Source: Pelomonas sp. BJYL3 (lineage in GTDB: Bacteria > Pseudomonadota > Gammaproteobacteria > Burkholderiales > Burkholderiaceae_C). From it: a DNA stretch of 64,000 nucleotides. Shown piece by piece: positions 12,108 through 20,379 of this stretch. Below the pieces are notes generated by a model that saw only the letters and a list, made by a program, of their open reading frames with translations, ran no database searches and was not told where the DNA came from. Location of the stretch: positions 186,001-250,000 of the forward strand of contig NZ_JANZKX010000007.1 in NCBI RefSeq assembly GCF_027257975.1, written 5' to 3'. Numbering within the stretch: position 1 is the first letter of the stretch; each line of letters starts with the position of its first letter. A program made the position numbers and the translations under genes.

Positions 12108-12911
12108 ATGTGGGTGCATCCGCAGTTCGATCCCATCGCCATCCGGCTCGGCCCCCTGGCCGTGCACTGGTACGGGCTGGCCTATCTGGCCGGCTTCGTC
12201 GTCTTCATGCTGCTGGCGCGCTGGCGCATCCGCCAGCCGGGCCTGACCACCCAGCCCTGGACCACGCTGCACCTCGATGACCTGCTGTTCTATGGCGTGC
12301 TGGGCGTGGTGCTGGGCGGCCGCCTGGGCTTCGTCTTCTTCTACAAGCCCGAGTACTACCTGGCCAATCCGCTGGAGATCTTCAAGGTCTGGACGGGCGG
12401 CATGGCCTTCCACGGCGGCCTGCTGGGCGTGGCGCTGGCGCTGGCGGTGTTCGCCTGGCGCCGGGGCTGGCGCTTCTTCGAGGTGACGGACCTGGTCGCG
12501 CCCTGCGTGGGCCTCAGCTTCGGCCTGGTGCGCATCGCCAACTTCATCAACGGCGAGCTGTGGGGCCGGCCGGTGGCCTCCGACGTGCCCTGGGCCATGG
12601 TCTTCCCGCAGGCCCCGACGATGGAACCGCGCCATCCCTCCCAGCTCTACCAGGCCTTCGGCGAGGGCGTGCTTCTCTTCGGCCTGCTGTGGCTCTATGC
12701 CCGCAAGCCGCGCCTGACGGGCCAGGTCTCGGGCATCTTCCTCTTCCTGTATGGGCTGCAGCGCTTCGTGATCGAGTTCTTCCGCGAACCGGACGCCTAC
12801 CTGGGCCTGCAGGCCCTGGGCCTGAGTCGGGGACAATGGCTGTGCCTGCCCATGATCCTGGCCGGCCTCGCCATCTGGGCGTGGGCCGGACGGCGCGGCA
12901 GCAAGACCTGA
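12108..12911 (+). CDS. lgt: Prolipoprotein diacylglyceryl transferase
   Basis: First enzyme of lipoprotein maturation: it moves diacylglycerol from phosphatidylglycerol to the lipobox cysteine at the inner membrane. 267 residues with about seven membrane segments. The Lgt signature is [16 protein letters not shown]. Other conserved parts are [35 protein letters not shown] and [23 protein letters not shown] precedes the start. One copy of the dispersed 16-nt motif spans its stop codon (12901-12915). Confidence 0.97.
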   Translation: MWVHPQFDPIAIRLGPLAVHWYGLAYLAGFVVFMLLARWRIRQPGLTTQPWTTLHLDDLLFYGVLGVVLGGRLGFVFFYKPEYYLANPLEIFKVWTGGMAFHGGLLGVALALAVFAWRRGWRFFEVTDLVAPCVGLSFGLVRIANFINGELWGRPVASDVPWAMVFPQAPTMEPRHPSQLYQAFGEGVLLFGLLWLYARKPRLTGQVSGIFLFLYGLQRFVIEFFREPDAYLGLQALGLSRGQWLCLPMILAGLAIWAWAGRRGSKT

Positions 12912-12941
12912 CCCCACGCCTGACCTCCTGAACTGGCCGCC

Positions 12942-13676
12942 ATGCGACAAATCTTCTTCGACACCGAAACCACCGGCCTGCGCGCCGAGGCCGGCGACCG
13001 CATCATCGAAATCGGCTGCGTGGAGATGGTGAACCGGCAGCTGACCGGCAACAACCTGCACCTCTATCTGAACCCCGAGCGGGACATCGACGAAGAGGCC
13101 GTGCGCATCCACGGCCTGACGGTCGAGTTCCTCGCTGACAAGCCCAAGTTCGCCGAGGTGGTGGACCAGATCGTCGACTTCCTCAGCGGCGCCGAGCTGG
13201 TCATCCACAACGCGGCCTTCGACATCGGCTTCATGAACGCCGAACTCAAACGCCTGGGCCGGCCCCTGGTGACGGACTTCGTCGGCGGCGTGCGGGACAC
13301 CCTGCTGATGGCCCGGGACATGTTCCCCGGCAAGGCCAATTCCCTGGACGCGCTGTGCAAGCGCCTGGAGGTGGACAACTCCAACCGGACCTTCCACGGC
13401 GCCTTGCTGGACTCCGAGCTGCTGGCCGAGGTCTACATCCGCCTGACCCGCGGCCAGGATGCGCTGCTGATGGACGACCACGGCAGTGCCAGCGGGCAGG
13501 AGGGCGGAGACACCCGCGTGGCCCAGGTGGACTTCAGCCGCTTCGTGCTGCCCGTCCTGCAGGCGACGCCCGAGGAGCTGGAGGCCCACGAGAAGGTGCT
13601 GGCCGAGCTGGACAAGGCCAGCGGCGGCAAGCGTGTCTGGCAGACGGCAGCTCCCGAGGCCTCCCCGGCTGCCTGA
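12942..13676 (+). CDS. dnaQ: DNA polymerase III epsilon subunit, 3'-5' proofreading exonuclease
   Basis: 244 residues. All exonuclease motifs of the DEDDh family are present: ExoI FDTETTGL, ExoII HNAAFDIGFMNAEL, and ExoIII with the catalytic histidine and aspartate in TFHGALLDSELLAEVY. The C-terminal tail (about residues 180-244) would bind the polymerase alpha subunit. It acts in the replisome. It starts 30 bp after lgt and may be cotranscribed with it. The tRNA genes follow. Confidence 0.96.
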   Translation: MRQIFFDTETTGLRAEAGDRIIEIGCVEMVNRQLTGNNLHLYLNPERDIDEEAVRIHGLTVEFLADKPKFAEVVDQIVDFLSGAELVIHNAAFDIGFMNAELKRLGRPLVTDFVGGVRDTLLMARDMFPGKANSLDALCKRLEVDNSNRTFHGALLDSELLAEVYIRLTRGQDALLMDDHGSASGQEGGDTRVAQVDFSRFVLPVLQATPEELEAHEKVLAELDKASGGKRVWQTAAPEASPAA

Positions 13677-13714
13677 GCTGCCTGAAGCTCGGCAGAAGTT
13701 TTTCGGCAAAATTC

Positions 13715-13743
13715 TGTTCAAGCCCAAAAACTCGTGGCATAAT
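13715..13743 (+). promoter_or_regulatory. Candidate promoter for the tRNA-Val pair
   Basis: TGTTCA (13715-13720) and CATAAT (13738-13743) sit with a 17-bp spacer about 100 bp before the first tRNA. The -10 is good and the -35 weak. AAGCCCA and TGGGCTT words flank the -10 as an inverted pair. Inferred from consensus only. Confidence 0.4.
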
Positions 13744-13849
13744 CGTGGGCTTCCCGGTTAACGAACTTTGTTGATGCGGTGGTGCCAGAAAAGGCAGCAA
13801 AGGCAACAACAGGGTTTGGCTGGCAGCGACGCCAGCGGACAGATTGATC

Positions 13850-13924
13850 GGGCGGTTAGCTCAGCGGTAGAGCACTGCCTTCACACGGCAGGGGTCGCAG
13901 GTTCGAACCCTGCACCGCCCACCA
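13850..13924 (+). tRNA. tRNA-Val (anticodon CAC), copy 1
   Basis: A 75-nt cloverleaf including an encoded CCA end. The acceptor stem GGGCGGT pairs with ACCGCCC. The D arm is GCTC/GAGC. The anticodon stem CTGCC/GGCAG encloses loop TTCACAC, giving anticodon CAC that reads GUG. The T arm is GCAGG-TTCGAAC-CCTGC. It is identical to the copy at 14041. Confidence 0.97.
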
Positions 13925-14040
13925 GAACAAGCGGTCGGGCCAGCAGCTTCAGGCGGTTGGCGACGGCAGCAACAGCTCCGGCGATCGCATCGGAGCGCTC
14001 TGGAAGATCTGTCACACGTCGCCGCAGTCGCATGCGTACC

Positions 14041-14115
14041 GGGCGGTTAGCTCAGCGGTAGAGCACTGCCTTCACACGGCAGGGGTCGCAGGTTCGAACC
14101 CTGCACCGCCCACCA
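14041..14115 (+). tRNA. tRNA-Val (anticodon CAC), copy 2
   Basis: All 75 bases match copy 1, CCA included. The two genes are 116 bp apart with no promoter-like sequence in between, and a terminator follows this copy, so both probably come from one transcript. GUG is a frequent codon in this GC-rich genome, which would favour a higher gene dose. Confidence 0.97.
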
Positions 14116-14120
14116 AGATC

Positions 14121-14156
14121 ACCCCGCAAGTCACCTGGCTTGCGGGGTTTTGTTTT
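14121..14156 (+). terminator. Rho-independent terminator of the tRNA-Val operon
   Basis: ACCCCGCAAG (14121-14130) pairs with CTTGCGGGGT (14139-14148), followed by TTTGTTTTTT. It starts six bases after the second tRNA. Confidence 0.9.
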
Positions 14157-14177
14157 TTGGCATGCTCCGACCCTGCA

Positions 14178-15047
14178 ATGAACGCGCAGACGAGGAACGC
14201 CGCCTTGGATTCAATCCCCGCTTCGACCACAGACCCCCTGCGCCCGCCCGCCGACTGGTGGCGCTGGGTGCTCGACGGCCAGGCACTGGGCTGGCTGGCG
14301 CCGGCGCATCAGCGGCTGCTGGCGGGATGGGGCCTGGGCGTGGCGCTTGCTGAAGCCCGCTCCTGGAGCGTGTGCAGTGACACCCACGATGCCGAGGCCC
14401 GCAGCCGCTGGCTTGCCGAGCTGGCGTCGCGCCTGCGCGAGGCTGGCTGGGTGCGGGGCTGGCGCGGGGAGCGCTATCGCTGTCACCTGCCTGGACGCGA
14501 CGACGGCGAAGGGCCCCCCGGCGGACCTGTCTTCTTCGAGCTGGAGCGTGCCGCCTACCGCTTCTTCGGTCTCACGAGTCAGGCGGTGCATGTCAATGGC
14601 GTGGATGCATCCGGCGCGCTCTGGTGCGGCCGGCGCGCGCTGCACAAGGCCACCGATCCCGGGCGCCTCGACAACCTCGCCGCGGGCGGCCTCCCGGCAG
14701 GCGAGGACCTCATGGACTGTGCCCGCCGTGAGCTCTGGGAGGAGGCCGGCGTGCCTCCCGCGCTGTGCGGGCCGCTGCGACTGATGGGCCGGCTGCGCAC
14801 CGCGCGTGTCGAATCCGAGGGCTGGCACGAGGAGTGGCTGCACGTCTTCGAGCTGGCCCTGCCTGCCGGCTTCGTGCCGCGAAACCAGGACGGCGAGGTC
14901 AGCGCCTTTGAGTGCCTCGCGCCCGGCGAGGTGGCGCAGCGCATGGCCTCGCAGGACTTCAGCCCGGATGCGGCGGCCGTGAGCGCCTTCTGGCTTGGGT
15001 CCAGGGCTGGCCCAGGTCTCATCTCGACTACAGTCGTCAGCCGCTGA
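14178..15047 (+). CDS. Nudix hydrolase with N-terminal DUF4743-type domain
   Basis: 289 residues. The C-terminal half carries a complete Nudix box (GGLPAGEDLMDCARRELWEEAGV), which fits GX5EX7REUXEEXGU for Mg-dependent nucleoside-diphosphate hydrolysis. The N-terminal ~110 residues match the layout of DUF4743, found fused to Nudix domains in thiamine pyrophosphokinase-related proteins. The substrate cannot be told from sequence. The start at 14178 (MNAQTRNAALDS) is the first ATG in frame; a TTG lies 21 bases earlier. Its stop overlaps the start of the RNA-repair gene (TGATG), which suggests translational coupling. Confidence 0.85.
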   Translation: MNAQTRNAALDSIPASTTDPLRPPADWWRWVLDGQALGWLAPAHQRLLAGWGLGVALAEARSWSVCSDTHDAEARSRWLAELASRLREAGWVRGWRGERYRCHLPGRDDGEGPPGGPVFFELERAAYRFFGLTSQAVHVNGVDASGALWCGRRALHKATDPGRLDNLAAGGLPAGEDLMDCARRELWEEAGVPPALCGPLRLMGRLRTARVESEGWHEEWLHVFELALPAGFVPRNQDGEVSAFECLAPGEVAQRMASQDFSPDAAAVSAFWLGSRAGPGLISTTVVSR

Positions 15048-17341
15048 TGCCTGTGCCTGCCATGACGACTCTTTCTCCCACGCTCACCTTCGACGCTGGC
15101 ACCCTGCTGGTCCTGTCCGGCCTGCCGGGTGCGGGCAAGACGCGCCTGCGCGAGCGGGCGCAGGGCCTGCCCGAAGGTGCCTGGGTGTCGATGGACGAAC
15201 TGCGGCGCCAGGTGCTGGGCACGCTGACCGTGCTCAACGCGGGCCGGCGCCAGACGCAGGTCCGGCAGGAAGCCAACGACGTGGTCTACCACATGGCCCA
15301 GTCCATCGTGGCCGAGCGCATGCGGCATGGGCTGAGCACCGTGGTCGATGCCACCAACCTCACCGACGCCGACCGCAAGCCCTGGATCGACCACGCCCAT
15401 GCGAACGGTGCCGAGGCCTGTGTGCTGATCGTGGACACGCCGTTCGAGGAATGCCTGCGGCGCATGCAGGCCCGCGAGGACTGGGTGCCGGAGCCTCGCA
15501 TCCGCGAGATGATGCAGGCCCGTGGTGGGGCGGGGAGCGAGGGGTTCGAGCGGGGCTCCGGCTATCCTCACCGCCTCCTCTCGGGCGGCGAGACGCTGCG
15601 GTTCCAGCCGCGGCAGGTGCCCACCGCGTGCCTGGATGTCGTCAGTGATGTGCATGGCTTGCTGGACGATCTGCTCGTCCTGCTCGAAGGCTGCGGCTGG
15701 CAGGTGCGGGATGGCGTCCTGCGGCATCCGGAGGCTCAGCGGCGCCTGCTGTTCCTGGGAGATCTGGTGGACCGGGGGCCCGATTCGCTGCCCCTGCTGG
15801 AGCTGGTGATGCGCAGCTGCGAGGCGGGCACCGCCCAGTGTCTGCAGGGCAACCACGAGGCCAAGCTGCTGAAGTTCGTGGAGCAGGCGCAGCGCGAGGG
15901 CATCGAGCGCTGGGGCTCCTGGGCCAACGCGGAAACCGGCATGCAGCTGCTGAAGCTGCCCGAGGCCCAGCGTCAGCAGCTGGTGGCGTTCATGCGGCGC
16001 CTGCCCCCTTACGTCACCCATGAGCCGGCCCGGGTGGCCTTCGTGCACGGTGACGTCCACCGCTTCGACCCCTTTCTGAGCCTGCGCGAGGACCTCGTGC
16101 ACGGCCAGTCGGGCTTCCGGCCGGATGTCGATTCCGACGCGATCTATGCCGCCGGACACCGCGCCGGCCTCAATGACTATCTGGTCATCCGGGGCCATGT
16201 GCCGCCAACGAGTGAGCAGGACTGCATCGTGTCCATCGAGGCCCAGGGCTACCAGAAGGGGGAGTTGCGCCTGCTGCGCTTCGACGATTTCCTGGCGGCA
16301 CGCGAGGCGGGCGTCGGCGTCCAGGCGGCGGTGCGACAGGCCCTGCATGTGCGTGCCTGCAGCCACGACCAGGAGGCATATGCCGAGCGCCGGTTCGGCC
16401 TGGCCAAGGCCCTGGAGGCCCTCACCACGCGCAAGCTGGTGCGCCGCAGCCTGGACCCCTCCAAGCTCTTCAGGGGCTACAAATACGCCAAGGAGGTGTT
16501 CTGGACGGGCGCCTGGGACGCGTCGCCCTACCTCATCAAGGCCCGGGGCATCGTGCTGGACGTGGCGGGCACGGTGGTGTCCAACCCCTTCGACAAGGTC
16601 TTCAACTACGGCGAGCGCGAGGTCGGCAGGGACCTGCCGGACACGCTGCCCGTGGTGGAGGCGCTCAAGCTCAACGGCTTCCTGGGCATCATCAGCCCGC
16701 ACCCCCTGAAGCGTGGCGAGCTGCTGGTGCACACCCAGGGCAGTCTGGACCCTGAAAACGAGTACATCCGGCACATCGTGGCGCTGCTCCAGCCCCGCCA
16801 GCGCGGCCTGCTGGCGCGGTTCTTCGCGCAGCGCCCGATGACGCTGATGCTGGAGGTTCTGCATCCGGAGGATCCGCACATCGTCGAGTACGGCCCGGAT
16901 GAGCACGGCCTCTACCTCATCGGCGCCCGCACGCTGGGCTTCGAGGACCCGGAGCTGCCGGAGGAGGAGCTGGACCGCATCGCCGAGCAGCTGGCCCTGC
17001 GCCGCCCCTGGTGGCGCCGCACGACGCTGGGTGAGGTGAAGCGGCGCGTGCGAGATTGCCGGGACGAGGGCTCCATGGTCCGCGCGGACACGGCCTTGCA
17101 GACCAGCCTGCTGAAGATGAAGTCACCCTTCTACCTGACGACCAAGTTCCTGGCCCGCCTCAGCAGCAAGAATGCCCGTCATCTCTTCAGCAACCCGCAG
17201 GACTTCAAGAAGCACCAGGACGAGGAGCTCTATCCCATCGTCGACGCCGTGGCCGCCGCGTTCAGCCTGGACAGCTTCCTGGCGCTGAGTGACTGCGAGC
17301 GGGTGCGCGCCGTGCGGGACATCATCGAGCGTCAGCAGTAG
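15047..17341 (+). CDS. Trifunctional polynucleotide kinase / phosphatase / T4 Rnl1-like RNA ligase
   Basis: 764 residues with three RNA-repair modules. The 5'-kinase P-loop GLPGAGKT is near residue 25. The calcineurin-like phosphatase has DVVSDVHG near 197, GDLVDRG near 240 and GNHEAK near 268. The ligase region has ARGIVLD, nucleotidyl-lysine motif KLNGFLG near 541, the LMLEVLHPEDPHIVEY block, and motif V LLKMKSPFYL near 690. This order parallels the Pnkp kinase-phosphatase-ligase, but the ligase motifs resemble T4 RNA ligase 1, and no Hen1 methyltransferase is adjacent. A likely role is sealing of broken tRNA or other RNA. The start at 15047 overlaps the Nudix stop; an ATG at 15062 is an alternative. 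Confidence 0.88.
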   Translation: MPVPAMTTLSPTLTFDAGTLLVLSGLPGAGKTRLRERAQGLPEGAWVSMDELRRQVLGTLTVLNAGRRQTQVRQEANDVVYHMAQSIVAERMRHGLSTVVDATNLTDADRKPWIDHAHANGAEACVLIVDTPFEECLRRMQAREDWVPEPRIREMMQARGGAGSEGFERGSGYPHRLLSGGETLRFQPRQVPTACLDVVSDVHGLLDDLLVLLEGCGWQVRDGVLRHPEAQRRLLFLGDLVDRGPDSLPLLELVMRSCEAGTAQCLQGNHEAKLLKFVEQAQREGIERWGSWANAETGMQLLKLPEAQRQQLVAFMRRLPPYVTHEPARVAFVHGDVHRFDPFLSLREDLVHGQSGFRPDVDSDAIYAAGHRAGLNDYLVIRGHVPPTSEQDCIVSIEAQGYQKGELRLLRFDDFLAAREAGVGVQAAVRQALHVRACSHDQEAYAERRFGLAKALEALTTRKLVRRSLDPSKLFRGYKYAKEVFWTGAWDASPYLIKARGIVLDVAGTVVSNPFDKVFNYGEREVGRDLPDTLPVVEALKLNGFLGIISPHPLKRGELLVHTQGSLDPENEYIRHIVALLQPRQRGLLARFFAQRPMTLMLEVLHPEDPHIVEYGPDEHGLYLIGARTLGFEDPELPEEELDRIAEQLALRRPWWRRTTLGEVKRRVRDCRDEGSMVRADTALQTSLLKMKSPFYLTTKFLARLSSKNARHLFSNPQDFKKHQDEELYPIVDAVAAAFSLDSFLALSDCERVRAVRDIIERQQ

Positions 17342-17362
17342 GCGGGCGCCGCTCCAGGCTGA

Positions 17363-18322
17363 TCAGACCAGCAGAAAGCACAAGCGCCCCGTCCCTGCCT
17401 CCTTGCCCAGCAGGGGCAGGGTGAGGCTCAGGTCGGTGCGGGCGCTGGGTTGCTGCAGCACCTGCTGCAGCTTGTCGAAGGGCTGCGGGGTCAGCCGGGT
17501 GCTGCCCAGCTGGGCCTCGCTGCCGGCGCCGGGCTTGTGCAGCACGGCGGCCATGCTGCGCAGATAGCGGCTGGCTTCCTCCACCATGCGGGGACCGGGC
17601 TGGCGGGTCTGGATGGCCTTCAGGATCTCCTGCTTGCCCAGGGCCAGGGCCATGCCGCCAATCATGGCGACGGCGCTGGCGTCCAGCAGGCCGACGGCGT
17701 AGGCCGTCTTGCGGCCGGTGCAGCCGTAGAGGCCCACCAGCAGCGGGTACTGCTCGAAGTCATGGCGGGCGTCGGACTTCAGCAGGTCGAAGCTGCGGGT
17801 GCAGAGCAGGGCGTGCAGCTGCTGCTGGGCCAGGCCCAGGGACTGCAGGGCGCCGGGCAGCACCGTCGCGGGCTCGGTCACCTCGGCCGTCTTGCGCTGC
17901 TGGGCCTGCTCGCGCAGGGCGGACTGGCCGTAGAGGGAGTCGTGCACCACGCGGCGCAGCGTGGCGTCGTCGAAAGGCTTGTGCACCACGAAGGCAGCGC
18001 CGTTGCTGCGGGCCTGGCTGAGGCACTGGGCATTGGTCTCTGTGGTCACGAAGCCCACGGGCACATGACCCTGGCCGATCTGGCGCAGCGTCTGCAGCAT
18101 CTCGATGCCCGAGACGCCCGGCATGTGCCAGTCCGAGACCACGAGGTCCGGCTTGAACTCCTGCATGCGCTGCAGCGCCTCGGCGCCGTCGCTGGCGGTC
18201 TGGATCTGCAGGGGCCCCATCTCTCCGTGCTGCAGCACGCGGCGGATGATGGCCTGGATGGCGCGGCTGTCGTCGACGATCAGCACGCGGCGGGATTCCT
18301 CGCTCATGTTCTTGTCATTCAT
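17363..18322 (-). CDS. Response regulator with CheC/CheX-like C-terminal region
   Basis: 319 residues. The receiver domain (about 10-135) has the acidic pocket (VLIVDDSRAIQ), phosphoacceptor aspartate in LVVSDWHMPGVSG, and the conserved lysine in FVVHKPFDD. The C-terminal part (about 170-319) contains the CheC/CheX-like stretch GLLDASAVAMIGGMALALG and a following helix region EEASRYLRSMAAVLHK. A phosphatase or targeting role is possible but the catalytic E-N motif is not clear. No histidine kinase is adjacent. SD GAGGA precedes the start. The organism's chemoreceptor gene at 43974 is a conceivable, unproven pathway partner. Confidence 0.82.
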   Translation of the reverse strand: MNDKNMSEESRRVLIVDDSRAIQAIIRRVLQHGEMGPLQIQTASDGAEALQRMQEFKPDLVVSDWHMPGVSGIEMLQTLRQIGQGHVPVGFVTTETNAQCLSQARSNGAAFVVHKPFDDATLRRVVHDSLYGQSALREQAQQRKTAEVTEPATVLPGALQSLGLAQQQLHALLCTRSFDLLKSDARHDFEQYPLLVGLYGCTGRKTAYAVGLLDASAVAMIGGMALALGKQEILKAIQTRQPGPRMVEEASRYLRSMAAVLHKPGAGSEAQLGSTRLTPQPFDKLQQVLQQPSARTDLSLTLPLLGKEAGTGRLCFLLV

Positions 18323-18691
18323 CTGATTCCTCGCTCCGGCAACAGGGCACCCTCATGAGGACCGGGCCCATGCGGGCATGGGCGCGGTCCGACGGTCTCC
18401 CTGGCGCCAGGGGCGGGACTGGTGTCCGCTCTGCGGTCCGGGCCTTCCATCGCCCCGGGCTGCGCGGCTCGCAGGGCCACGTCATCGGGGCGCCCTCGGG
18501 GGCGGCCTGGAGGACCTCTGATGGTCCGGCTGGCTGAAGCTGGAACCCGTCGGGATCAGACGGGTCTCAACTTCTGGCGGGAGTGTCATGCAGGCGACAA
18601 GAGCCGCAGGAGCGGAAAAACACCCGGCCGCGCCAGCATTTGCGGCTCTGCGTGAAATAGTCAGCGCTTCGGAGCGGGGCAGAATGGCTGG
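18323..18691. other. Gene-free spacer
   Basis: 369 bp between the divergent response regulator and FAD oxidoreductase genes. No convincing small gene, RNA or repeat was seen. It should hold the promoters of both flanking genes, but no consensus boxes stand out. Confidence 0.4.
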
Positions 18692-19840
18692 ATGGAGACT
18701 GTGCAAGCCCTGGTGATCGGCGCCGGCGTGGTGGGTCTGGCCGTGGCGCGGGCCCTGGCCCGGCGCGGCCTGGAAACCCTGGTCCTGGAGCAGGACAGGG
18801 CCCTTGGGCAGGGCATCAGCGCCCGCAATTCCGAGGTGATCCACGCCGGCCTCTACTACCCGACAGGGTCGCTGAAGGCGCTCTGCTGCGTGCGTGGCCG
18901 CCAGCTGCTTTACGACTTCTGCGAGGCCCGCCAGGTTCCGCACCGGCGCTGCGGCAAGCTGCTGGTGGCCACGTCACCGGCCCAGCGCGCCGCGCTGGAG
19001 TCACTGGCGGCGCAGGCCCGGGCCAATGGCGTCGATGATCTGCAATGGCTCGGCGGCCCCGAGGCCCAGGCCCTGGAGCCGGCCCTGCGTGCGGACGCGG
19101 CCCTGCTCTCGCCCTCCACCGGCATCGTGGACAGCCATGCGCTGATGCAGGCCCTGGAGGCCGATCTGGAGGCGGGTGGGGGCCAGGTCTTGCCTTGCAG
19201 CCGCGTGCTGGGCTGGCACAGCCGCCCCGAGGGGCTGCACGTGCTGCGGGTGCAATCGGCGGACGGCGAGGTCTCGGAGCTGGGCTGCCGCGTGTTGGTC
19301 AATGCGGCCGGCCTGTGGGCCACGGTGCTGGCCGAGGCCAGCACGGGCCTGCCGCCGGGCCTCACGACGGCATTCTGCAAAGGCAGCTATTTCAGCCTGC
19401 AGGGGCGGGCCCCGTTCACCCGCCTGGTCTACCCCATGCCCGAGGACGGCGGCCTGGGCGTGCACCTGACCCTGGACCTCGCCGGCCAGGCCCGCTTCGG
19501 GCCTGATGTGCAGTGGCTGCCCGAGGGCACGACACCCGAATCCCTGGACTACGCGGTCGAGCCCTCCCGCATGCAGGCCTTCGAGGCCGACATCCGCCGC
19601 TACTGGCCCGCCCTGCCCGAGGGCGCGCTGCAGCCGGCCTACAGCGGCGTGCGCCCCAAGCTGCACCGCCCCGGCACGTCGGCCCCGGACTTCCAAATGG
19701 ATGGGCCCACCCGACATGGCCGGGCGGGCCTCGTGCATCTGCTGGGCATCGAATCCCCCGGCCTGACCAGCTGCCTGGCGCTGGCCGAGGAAGTCCTCAA
19801 ATGCCTGGCTCTCGATCCCACGCACCCTTCACGACACTGA
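18692..19840 (+). CDS. FAD-dependent oxidoreductase of the L-2-hydroxyglutarate oxidase (LhgO/DAO) type
   Basis: 382 residues. The N-terminal dinucleotide fold is [20 protein letters not shown]. Family sequences include [61 protein letters not shown] and the C-terminal [19 protein letters not shown]. These match the L-2-hydroxyglutarate dehydrogenase/oxidase family, which oxidises L-2-hydroxyglutarate to 2-oxoglutarate at the membrane. Related DAO enzymes with other substrates cannot be excluded. It is monocistronic: an array of hairpin repeats follows. Confidence 0.85.
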   Translation: METVQALVIGAGVVGLAVARALARRGLETLVLEQDRALGQGISARNSEVIHAGLYYPTGSLKALCCVRGRQLLYDFCEARQVPHRRCGKLLVATSPAQRAALESLAAQARANGVDDLQWLGGPEAQALEPALRADAALLSPSTGIVDSHALMQALEADLEAGGGQVLPCSRVLGWHSRPEGLHVLRVQSADGEVSELGCRVLVNAAGLWATVLAEASTGLPPGLTTAFCKGSYFSLQGRAPFTRLVYPMPEDGGLGVHLTLDLAGQARFGPDVQWLPEGTTPESLDYAVEPSRMQAFEADIRRYWPALPEGALQPAYSGVRPKLHRPGTSAPDFQMDGPTRHGRAGLVHLLGIESPGLTSCLALAEEVLKCLALDPTHPSRH

Positions 19841-19888
19841 AGCTGAGAAGCACGAGCAAAGAGAGGCGCAAAACGCTGCCACACCTGG

Positions 19889-19919
19889 CATTGCTTGCGG
19901 CCCAACGCCGCAAGCAATG
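19889..19919. repeat. 12-bp-arm hairpin, first of a series
   Basis: CATTGCTTGCGG (19889-19900) pairs with CCGCAAGCAATG (19908-19919) around the loop CCCAACG. The loop resembles the CTCAACG loop of the hairpins in the neighbouring 143-bp repeats. It lies 48 bp after the oxidoreductase stop and may end its transcript. Confidence 0.7.
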
Positions 19920-19955
19920 CCGCCGAGGGCGGGGCCAGGGGCGCAGCCCCAACAG

Positions 19956-20374
19956 GGCCGAGCGCCGGGCCGCCCCAAGCCGGCCCCCATGGCAAAGCGG
20001 GCGGCTCAACGCCGCCCGCTTTGACGTCCCCTCGGGGGACCGACCAGACTTGCCCGCGTTCAGCGGGGCAAGCCTGGGCGAGGGGTTCACAGCCCACAGG
20101 CCGAGCGCCGGGCCGCCCCAAGCCGGCCCCCATGGCAAAGCGGGCGGCTCAATGCCGCCCGCTTTGACGTCCCCTCGGGGGACCGACCAGACTTGCCCGC
20201 GTTCAGCGAGGCAAGCCTGGGCGAGGGGCTCACAGCCCACAGGCCGAGCGCCGGGCCGCCCCAAGCCGGCCTCCATGGCAAAGCGGGCGGCTCAACGCCG
20301 CCCGCTTTGACGTCCCCTCGGGGGACCGCCCAGGCTCGCCCGCGTTCAGCGAGGCAAGCCTGGGCGAGGGGTTC
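19956..20374. repeat. Three tandem 143-bp repeats, each with an internal terminator-like hairpin
   Basis: Copies start at 19956, 20099 and 20242, each with the word GGCCGAGCGCCGGGCCGCCC, at an exact 143-bp period. The third stops about 132 bp in, against the chitinase stop codon. They differ by only a few bases. Each carries AAAGCGGGCGG-loop-CCGCCCGCTTT and a second short hairpin GTCCCC-TCG-GGGGAC. The array lies between convergent genes and probably ends both transcripts. All reading frames through it are repetitive, so it is unlikely to be coding. Confidence 0.9.
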
Positions 20375-20379
20375 ACACC

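Noticed and set aside
19956-20374. CRISPR array
   Set aside because: The three 143-bp units are contiguous copies without unique spacers and there are no cas genes.
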